Shown: positions 57,993 to 64,000 of the stretch, in pieces
Layout of the letters: the number at the start of each line of letters is the position of its first letter
Numbering within the stretch: position 1 is the stretch's first letter
From: Cellulomonas sp. JH27-2
Lineage (GTDB): Bacteria; Actinomycetota; Actinomycetes; Actinomycetales; Cellulomonadaceae
NCBI RefSeq assembly: GCF_014837175.1
Contig: NZ_JACYFR010000006.1
Location: forward strand, 62,001-126,000
DNA: 64,000 nt
Direction of reading: 5' to 3'
Translations under genes and position numbers: made by a program
The notes under the pieces: generated by a model
Told to the model about the DNA's origin: nothing
The model's database searches: none
What the model saw: the letters and a program-made list of their open reading frames with translations, nothing else

Positions 57993-58046
57993 CCAACCGG
58001 ACCGCCAGGCCCTCAACCCCTGGCCCCGACGTGTCGATGCCGACGT

Positions 58047-58517
58047 ATGACGAAGACGCGGCTCGTCGCTGCCCTGGCGGTCCTGGTCGTCCTGGTCATC
58101 GCGGCGGGTGTGGCTTTCCACCAGCACCGTGAGGACGAGCGCGTCGCCGCCGCAACATACGCAGCAGCCGCCGCCGGACGCGCGGTGGGCGCCACGACCG
58201 TGCCGGCCACGTTCACGCCGGTGACCTGCACGGGTGGTCAGCGCGACTACGACCGATGCTGGCGGGCGGCGCTCCCGGCCGACGACGCCGTCGCAGCTCT
58301 CCAGGAGGCGCTCGCTGAGCAGGGCATCGACCGCCTCGTGGTCGACTGCCCGAGCAGCCCGCGCTATCGCGGGGAGTCCTTGGGGTGCACGCTCACCGGA
58401 AGCACGGTGGTCGCCGTCGCGACGCGGGACCTGCGCACGACGGTCGCAGACGGTGGCGAGCTGCTGGCTGGCACCTCCAGCGTGGCCGTGGCGAGCGCGC
58501 CCTTCGTCGGGGAGTGA
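58047..58517 (+). CDS. Exported four-Cys protein, paralogue of the 54518 product
   Basis: 156 residues. N-terminal hydrophobic segment (LVAALAVLVVLVIAAGVAF), then a predicted extracytoplasmic domain with FTPVTCTG, DRCWRAAL, LVVDCPSSP and LGCTLTG. The Cys spacing and DRCWR-xxx-AL layout match the lipoprotein at 54518-55096, indicating a small local family. No known domain. Confidence 0.6.
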   Translation: MTKTRLVAALAVLVVLVIAAGVAFHQHREDERVAAATYAAAAAGRAVGATTVPATFTPVTCTGGQRDYDRCWRAALPADDAVAALQEALAEQGIDRLVVDCPSSPRYRGESLGCTLTGSTVVAVATRDLRTTVADGGELLAGTSSVAVASAPFVGE

Positions 58518-58524
58518 AGGTCGA

Positions 58525-59673
58525 TCACGCGGGTCGCAGGCCTCGGAACTCCGCCAGTCGCCCGTGCTCGCGCTCGACGGCCGCTCGCGTCGACGCGTCC
58601 CACGGCACCCACTCGTCGAGCTCGAGCCCCAGCACCCGCCCCTTCGCCCGCGGGCGCCACGTCCCGACGATCTCGCCTCCGGCGAGCACGGCGCCCGGTC
58701 GGCCGAGCGTCCGCCACAGCTCCGGGCGCCGACGGGCGTCGGGGACGATCACCTCGCGGTCGCGCCCCTGCAGGAACAGGTCGTAGGGGCCGAGCAGGCG
58801 CACGACCGGGTCCCCGTCGGGCGGCTCGGCCGCACGCTCGAGGGCCCCGACGTCGCCCGCGAGGAGCGAGGCCGGCGCACCGTCCACCAGGACGTCGACG
58901 GCGTCGTGCGGCCACCACTCCCGGATGTCGCGCGCCGGGGCGTCGAGGAGCTCCGCCGCCTGGCCCGGCGTCATCGGGCCCAGGAGGTGGAGCAGCGCAC
59001 GCAGGACGTCGGACGGGCCGCCGGGCTCGGGCGGCGTCAGGTCACCGACCTGCGCGGCAGGCCAGCGCGGGATGCGGCGGATCACCGGGGGAGACGTGCC
59101 GGGCTCGAGCTCGAGCCCCGCGTGCAGGGCGGCGAGGCGGAACACCATCTCGTAGGGGTGCGTGGCCTGGCACGGCTCGCACCAGCGCAGGTACGGGTCG
59201 TCGAGCACAGCCGTCATCCGCGTGGAGAGCGCGCCCTTCTCGAGGGGCTGGGTCACGACGTCGCGCATCGCGGTCGCAGCGACGGACAAGGCGTCCGCGC
59301 GGCCGATCCCGGCTTTCTTCAACGGACCCGCCGCCGACATGATGCGCTTGGCGGCGTCGGCCTCGGAGAACGGGCGCACCGCGCGCTCGACGGCAGGCAG
59401 GTCCGAGCGCCGGTAGGCGTGCGGCGCCCCGCGCAGCGTCCACGCGAGGGCGAGCTCGTGCGGCCATCGCCCCGCCTCGACCGGCACGCCGCGCAGCGCC
59501 AGCGCCCACAGCGCCCCGTCGGGTCCCGTGTCCTGCACCCCGAGATCGAGGACGTCGGCGGCGTCGACGGCGCGATCCGACCGCGGTCGTCGGTCAAGCT
59601 GTTGAGCGTGCACGCGGTAGCGCAGCACCTGCGCACGGTCCACGCTCACGGCCGGTCGGGTGCTCGTCGCCAT
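58525..59673 (-). CDS. Winged-helix DNA-binding protein, HTH_42/AlkZ-like
   Basis: 382 residues from ATG; CACGGT six bases upstream. Matches the HTH_42 (DUF1006) family: VLRYRVHAQQLDRR at the start, LLGPYDLFLQGRDREVIVPD and GAVLAGGEIVGTWRPRAKG in the C-terminal half. Includes the QxR-type site also found in AlkX; related AlkZ removes crosslinked bases. DNA-repair role is inferred. Divergent from ftsK. Confidence 0.82.
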   Translation of the reverse strand: MATSTRPAVSVDRAQVLRYRVHAQQLDRRPRSDRAVDAADVLDLGVQDTGPDGALWALALRGVPVEAGRWPHELALAWTLRGAPHAYRRSDLPAVERAVRPFSEADAAKRIMSAAGPLKKAGIGRADALSVAATAMRDVVTQPLEKGALSTRMTAVLDDPYLRWCEPCQATHPYEMVFRLAALHAGLELEPGTSPPVIRRIPRWPAAQVGDLTPPEPGGPSDVLRALLHLLGPMTPGQAAELLDAPARDIREWWPHDAVDVLVDGAPASLLAGDVGALERAAEPPDGDPVVRLLGPYDLFLQGRDREVIVPDARRRPELWRTLGRPGAVLAGGEIVGTWRPRAKGRVLGLELDEWVPWDASTRAAVEREHGRLAEFRGLRPA

Positions 59674-59679
59674 CACCCC

Positions 59680-59685
59680 ACCGTG
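59680..59685 (-). promoter_or_regulatory. -10 element of the AlkZ-like gene
   Basis: CACGGT on the minus strand, six bases before the ATG. Confidence 0.4.
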
Positions 59686-59750
59686 CCACGAGCCACCGAC
59701 ATCGACACCGACACGCGCGCCCGCACGCCCGTCTCGTCGGCGGACCCGGC

Positions 59751-59756
59751 TAGTTT
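59751..59756 (+). promoter_or_regulatory. -10 element of leaderless ftsK
   Basis: TAGTTT ends seven bases before ATG 59764. Confidence 0.45.
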
Positions 59757-59763
59757 GAGGACC

Positions 59764-62433
59764 ATGGCGACTCGTACGTCCTCCTCAGGCGGCCGCGCCG
59801 GCGCGCCCGCGACGGCGCGCGCCTCCGGCCGGTCGACCGGCAAGGCGCCCGCCAAGCGGCCCGCGCCCACGCGGCCGCAGGGGCGCAAGCCCGCACCCGC
59901 ACCGCACAAGCCCGCGCTCCCGGTCCGCATGGTCAAGGGTGCGTTCATGGGGTGCGCGCACCTGATCGGCGGCACCGCGCGCCGCATGGGTCACGGCGCC
60001 CGCGACCTCGACCCGGCGCACCGCCGCGACGGCGCCGCGTTCACGCTGCTCGCGCTCGCGGTCGTCGTGGCCGCGCGGGAGTGGTGGGCGCTGTCGGGGA
60101 CCGCCGGCGACGCGATCCACTCGGTGGTCGCCGGCACCTTCGGCGTCGTCGGCGTGATCGTGCCCGTGCTGCTGCTGGCCGTCGCGATCCGCCTCATGCG
60201 TCACCCGGAGCGTGTGCAGGCGAACGGCCGGATGGGCATCGGCCTGACGGCGATCATCGTCGCCGTCTGCGGGATCGTGCAGATCTCGAACGGGTTGCCG
60301 GGCACGGACGACTTCGACGCGCTGCGCAGGGCCGGCGGGATCGTCGGCTTCGCGGTCGGCAACCCCCTGGCCGGCCTGGTCACCGCGCCCGTCGCGGTGA
60401 TCCTCCTGCTGCTGCTGGCGTTCTTCGGGATCCTCGTCCTGACCGCGACCCCGGTGCACCAGGTGGTCCCGCGGCTGCGCAACGGCTACCACCGCCTCAC
60501 CGGCGGCCACGAGCGGCCGGACGACGACGCCGAGACCGAGGACGACGACGAACCGCTCGTCATCAACGCGCTGCACTCCGCCGTCGACGAGGACGAACCG
60601 GCGCAGCCGCGCCGCAGGGGCCTCCTCCTGGGACGGCGCAAGCGGGCCGACGAGCTCGACGAGCCCGCCGACGACCGGCTGGACGGGTACGACGGGGACG
60701 AGGCGTTCGTCCGTGCGGCGGTCGTGGCCGCGGACGACGAGAGCGTCGAGCCCGCACCCGACACCGTCCCGACCGCCGTCCTGGACGCAGCGCACGCGGA
60801 GCGCAAGACGATCGTCGCCCCGACGCCCACGCCCGTCCCGCGCGGGGAGCAGCCGATGCTCGAGGGCGACGTGCTCTACACGCTGCCTGCCGAGGACGTG
60901 CTCGCCAAGGGCGCACCCCACAAGGTCCGCTCCGCGGCGAACGACCGCGTGGTCGAGTCGCTGACGGGCGTGCTCGAGCAGTTCGAGATCAACGCACAGG
61001 TCACGGGCTTCACGCGCGGGCCGACGGTGACCCGGTACGAGGTGGAGCTCGGCAAGGGCACCAAGGTGGAGCGCGTCACGGCGCTCAGCAAGAACATCGC
61101 CTACGCGGTGGCCAGCGCCGACGTCCGCATCCTGTCGCCGATCCCCGGCAAGTCCGCGATCGGCATCGAGATCCCCAACACGGACCGCGAGACCGTCTCG
61201 CTGGGTGACGTGCTGCGCTCGAGCGCCGCCAAGCGCACCGAGCACCCCATGGTCATCGGCATCGGCAAGGACGTCGAGGGCGGGTACGTCACGGCCAACC
61301 TGGCGAAGATGCCGCACATGCTCGTGGCCGGGGCCACCGGTGCCGGCAAGTCGAGCTTCGTCAACTCGATGATCGTCTCGGTCCTCATGCGGGCCACGCC
61401 CGACGAGGTCCGCATGGTGCTCGTCGACCCCAAGCGCGTCGAGCTGACGATCTACGAGGGGATCCCGCACCTCATCACGCCCATCATCACCAACCCGAAG
61501 AAGGCCGCCGAGGCCCTCGAGTGGGTGGTCCGCGAGATGGAGGCGCGCTACGACGACCTGGCCAACTTCGGCTTCAAGCACATCGACGACTTCAACGTCG
61601 CGGTGCGTGCGGGCAAGGTCAAGCCGCTGCCGGGCTCGGAGCGCAAGATCGCGCCGTACCCCTACCTGCTGGTGGTGGTCGACGAGCTCGCCGACCTCAT
61701 GATGGTGGCGCCGCGCGACGTCGAGGCGTCCATCCAGCGCATCACGCAGCTCGCCCGCGCGGCCGGCATCCACCTGGTGCTCGCCACGCAGCGCCCGTCG
61801 GTCGACGTGGTCACGGGTCTGATCAAGGCCAACGTGCCGTCGAGGCTCGCGTTCGCGACGAGCTCGCTGACGGACTCGCGCGTCGTGCTCGACCAGCCGG
61901 GCGCCGAGAAGCTCATCGGCCAGGGTGACGCGCTGTTCCTGCCGATGGGTGCGGCCAAGCCGATGCGTACCCAGGGTGCGTGGGTCACCGAGTCGGAGAT
62001 CCACGCGGTCGTCGAGCACGTCAAGGGCCAGCTGAAGCCGGTCTACCGCCAGGACGTGACCGTCGCCGCGGCCAAGAAGCAGGTCGACGACGACATCGGC
62101 GACGACCTGGACCTGCTGCTGCAGGCCGCGGAGCTGGTGGTCACCTCGCAGTTCGGCTCGACGTCGATGCTGCAGCGCAAGCTGCGCGTCGGGTTCGCCA
62201 AGGCCGGCCGGCTCATGGACCTGCTCGAGTCGCGCGAGATCGTCGGGCCGTCCGAGGGGTCCAAGGCCCGCGAGGTGCTGGTCCAGCCCGACGACCTGCC
62301 GGGCACGCTGGCCATGCTGCGCGGCGCCCCGGGGGACGACGACGGCGGCATGCCGGGCGACCCGCCCGTCGCGACCGACTACTTCGACGACGACGAAGGG
62401 GACGACGCCGGCTGGTCCGGCGCGGGCCGGTGA
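59764..62433 (+). CDS. ftsK: DNA translocase FtsK
   Basis: 889 residues. Basic Ala/Pro-rich N-terminus, four membrane segments (about 95-235), an acidic linker (DDDAETEDDDEPLV, then to about 350), the motor domain with Walker A GATGAGKSSFVNSMI (about 520) and Walker B LLVVVDELADLMM, and a C-terminal gamma winged helix (GSTSMLQRKLRVGFAKAGRLMDLLES) that reads KOPS. Pumps chromosomes through the septum and activates XerCD at dif; xerC is at the other end of the window. The in-frame extension to 58234 overlaps other genes and is rejected. Overlaps the next gene by four bases (GTGA). Confidence 0.96.
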   Translation: MATRTSSSGGRAGAPATARASGRSTGKAPAKRPAPTRPQGRKPAPAPHKPALPVRMVKGAFMGCAHLIGGTARRMGHGARDLDPAHRRDGAAFTLLALAVVVAAREWWALSGTAGDAIHSVVAGTFGVVGVIVPVLLLAVAIRLMRHPERVQANGRMGIGLTAIIVAVCGIVQISNGLPGTDDFDALRRAGGIVGFAVGNPLAGLVTAPVAVILLLLLAFFGILVLTATPVHQVVPRLRNGYHRLTGGHERPDDDAETEDDDEPLVINALHSAVDEDEPAQPRRRGLLLGRRKRADELDEPADDRLDGYDGDEAFVRAAVVAADDESVEPAPDTVPTAVLDAAHAERKTIVAPTPTPVPRGEQPMLEGDVLYTLPAEDVLAKGAPHKVRSAANDRVVESLTGVLEQFEINAQVTGFTRGPTVTRYEVELGKGTKVERVTALSKNIAYAVASADVRILSPIPGKSAIGIEIPNTDRETVSLGDVLRSSAAKRTEHPMVIGIGKDVEGGYVTANLAKMPHMLVAGATGAGKSSFVNSMIVSVLMRATPDEVRMVLVDPKRVELTIYEGIPHLITPIITNPKKAAEALEWVVREMEARYDDLANFGFKHIDDFNVAVRAGKVKPLPGSERKIAPYPYLLVVVDELADLMMVAPRDVEASIQRITQLARAAGIHLVLATQRPSVDVVTGLIKANVPSRLAFATSSLTDSRVVLDQPGAEKLIGQGDALFLPMGAAKPMRTQGAWVTESEIHAVVEHVKGQLKPVYRQDVTVAAAKKQVDDDIGDDLDLLLQAAELVVTSQFGSTSMLQRKLRVGFAKAGRLMDLLESREIVGPSEGSKAREVLVQPDDLPGTLAMLRGAPGDDDGGMPGDPPVATDYFDDDEGDDAGWSGAGR

Positions 62434-64000
62434 ACCTGCGGACGGACGCGGGCCAGGTGCCCGCGTCGTTCCTCGGGTCGTCCGACACGTTCAGCACGGT
62501 CAGCAGCATCCTCGGCATCATCGCGATCATCGCGCTGATAGCCGTGCTGGTGCTGATGTCGCGACAGCGCCGTGAGGTGCGTCGGGCCAACGAGCTGCTC
62601 GCGCTGTCCCGCGAGCTGCGGCACCGCTACGACGCGCTGCAGTCGGTCACCCGCGAGGGTGCGCTCGTCTCGTCGTTGTCCGGGCGGGTGCTCGACATCT
62701 CCGACCGGGCCGCGGCGATCCTGGGCGTCGACCCGGCGTCGTCGGTGGGGCGTCAGCTCGGGGACCTGCCCGTGGTGCTGGTGAACGAGACGGGCCTGGC
62801 GATGAACCCGTCGGCGGTGCTGGGGCATCGGGCCGGCATGGGGCGGGCCGGCTTCACCGTCGACTCCGAGCTCGTGGGTGTCGCGCTGCCCGGCGGCCCG
62901 CAGGGGCAGGCGCGCATGGTGCAGGTCTCGAGCCAGCTCGTGCCGGCCGGGGACGGTGACAGCGCCGCCGTGCTCACGACGCTCGTCGACGTCACGGGGC
63001 GGCGCGAGGTCGAGGCTGCGCTGTCACGCAGCGAGACGCAGTTCCGCGTCGCGATGGAGAACGCGCCCATCGGCATGGCGCTCGTCGACCTGGACTGGGT
63101 GATCGTCGAGGCCAACGCCGCGTTGGCCGAGCTGCTCGGCACCAGCGTCGCGGCGCTGCGGGGCTATCCGATGGCGGACCTGAGCACCGCCGACACGCGC
63201 GCGACCGAGCGCCTCGAGGTGGACCGGCTGCTCGGCGGCGGGCAGCACCGGTTCTCGCTCGAGAAGCGCTACCAGCGCGCCGACGGCCACCAGGTGTGGG
63301 TCGTGCTCGACGCCGCGCTCGTCCGGGCGCCGTCGGGCGCACCCGACCACTTCGTCGTCCAGGTCCGGGACTCCACCGAGTCGCGGCTGCAGGCGGAGAT
63401 GCTCACGCACCGCGCGATGCACGACCCGCTGACAGGCCTGGCCAACCGGACGCTCCTGCAGGAGGTCCTCCAGTCCGTGCTGGAGCAGCCCGGCATCGTG
63501 GACCGCGTCGCGGTGCTCGCGTGCGACCTGGACGGGTTCAAGGAGATCAACGACCGCTACGGGCACGCGGCGGGCGACGAGGTGCTGGTCCACGTCGCGG
63601 GCGTGCTGCGCGCGGCCACGGCGCGGCGCGGGACTGTCGCGCGGCTCGGCGGCGACGAGTTCGTCGTCGTCGTCCAGGACACCGACGGACCGAAGGCCGT
63701 CTTCGAGGTGGCGGCCGCGATCCACGCCGGGCTCCAGGAGCCGGTGCGCGTCGCGCGTCGTCGGCTCAGCGTGGGCGCGAGCATCGGCATCGCGCTGGCC
63801 GAGCCCGAGGCCGTCGAGGGTGGGGCGCCGTCCATGCTCGCCGCGGCGGACGCCGCGCTCTACCGCGCCAAGGGCTCGGGCCGCGGCCGGACCGAGGTGT
63901 ACGACCAGTCGATGAGCCGAGCGAGCGGTTCCGACCTGCAGCGGGAGATCGCGAGCGCGCTCGAGACCGGCGAGCTGGTCGTGTACTACCAGCCCATCGT
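62430..64000 (+). CDS. PAS-PAS-GGDEF-EAL cyclic-di-GMP protein, 3' truncated by window
   Basis: At least 523 residues; continues past the window. GTG start within the ftsK stop. One N-terminal membrane segment (STVSSILGIIAIIALIAVLVLMS, about 25-47), a coiled linker, two PAS domains (about 60-185 and 190-325), GGDEF (active site LGGDEF at about 407, with DLDGFKEINDRYGHAAGD) and the beginning of EAL (YYQPIV). The A site GGDEF is intact, but the RxxD inhibitory site upstream reads ARRG, so product inhibition is probably lost. EAL catalytic residues are outside the window, so synthesis versus hydrolysis cannot be decided. Confidence 0.9.
   Translation, partial: MNLRTDAGQVPASFLGSSDTFSTVSSILGIIAIIALIAVLVLMSRQRREVRRANELLALSRELRHRYDALQSVTREGALVSSLSGRVLDISDRAAAILGVDPASSVGRQLGDLPVVLVNETGLAMNPSAVLGHRAGMGRAGFTVDSELVGVALPGGPQGQARMVQVSSQLVPAGDGDSAAVLTTLVDVTGRREVEAALSRSETQFRVAMENAPIGMALVDLDWVIVEANAALAELLGTSVAALRGYPMADLSTADTRATERLEVDRLLGGGQHRFSLEKRYQRADGHQVWVVLDAALVRAPSGAPDHFVVQVRDSTESRLQAEMLTHRAMHDPLTGLANRTLLQEVLQSVLEQPGIVDRVAVLACDLDGFKEINDRYGHAAGDEVLVHVAGVLRAATARRGTVARLGGDEFVVVVQDTDGPKAVFEVAAAIHAGLQEPVRVARRRLSVGASIGIALAEPEAVEGGAPSMLAAADAALYRAKGSGRGRTEVYDQSMSRASGSDLQREIASALETGELVVYYQPI

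Noticed and set aside
58234..59763. 510-residue N-terminal extension of FtsK
   Set aside because: It is antisense to the AlkZ-like gene and overlaps the 58047 gene; the native FtsK N-terminus starts at 59764 with a -10 element just upstream.

Overview
The window is high-GC DNA with dense coding, GTG starts, ATGA/GTGA stop-start overlaps, leaderless promoters and an actinobacterial housekeeping gene order. Two cellulase loci, one a CenC-type GH9 enzyme of the Cellulomonas fimi architecture and one encoding CBM2-bearing GH5 and GH12 enzymes, together with a FliA/WhiG-type sigma factor, point to a motile cellulolytic actinobacterium, most likely Cellulomonas or a close relative. This is inferred from gene content; no 16S rRNA gene is present.

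Layout. (1) 1-4678: end of a YifB/ComM-type ATPase, dprA, xerC, a FliA/WhiG sigma factor and a secreted M23-like protein. (2) 5050-12102: translation and envelope block rpsB, tsf, pyrH, frr, cdsA, rlmN, a DivIVA-like protein, dxr. (3) 12118-21741: FAD oxidoreductase, site-2 protease, ispG, acetyltransferase, VOC protein, Fpg/Nei glycosylase, proS, DUF4439 lipoprotein. (4) 21862-30555: rimP-nusA-ylxR-infB-rbfA, interrupted by a drug-efflux pump and TetR pair, then truB. (5) 30580-40734: accessory insert with a hydrolase, a PiT phosphate-transport operon, the GH9 cellulase, ribF, and the GH5-GH12 cellulase operon. (6) 41111-53683: rpsO, pnp, an M16 peptidase, AraC-like regulator, dapB, small membrane and transport genes, thyA-folA, dapA, rnj. 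(7) 53674-59673: tandem repeats, small secreted unknowns, an exporter, a GlxA-type regulator, a metallo-hydrolase, an AlkZ-like protein. (8) 59764-64000: ftsK followed by a PAS-GGDEF-EAL protein cut by the window end.

How it works together. The core is the conserved actinobacterial line nusA-infB-rbfA-truB-ribF-rpsO-pnp-M16-dapB-thyA/folA-dapA-rnj-ftsK, serving translation initiation, RNA modification, RNA decay and lysine/folate synthesis. Into it are interleaved nutrient-acquisition genes: cellulases with CebR-like operators and a phosphate transporter with a PHO-box-like triple repeat.

The most unusual structure is the infB leader (23782-23940). Four overlapping 4-5 codon mini-ORFs, each joined by ATGA, lie between two hairpins just upstream of the IF2 start. 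Other features to check are tandem hairpin repeats straddling the rnj stop codon, a 3 x 37-bp tandem array, and a pair of unrecognised four-cysteine secreted proteins.
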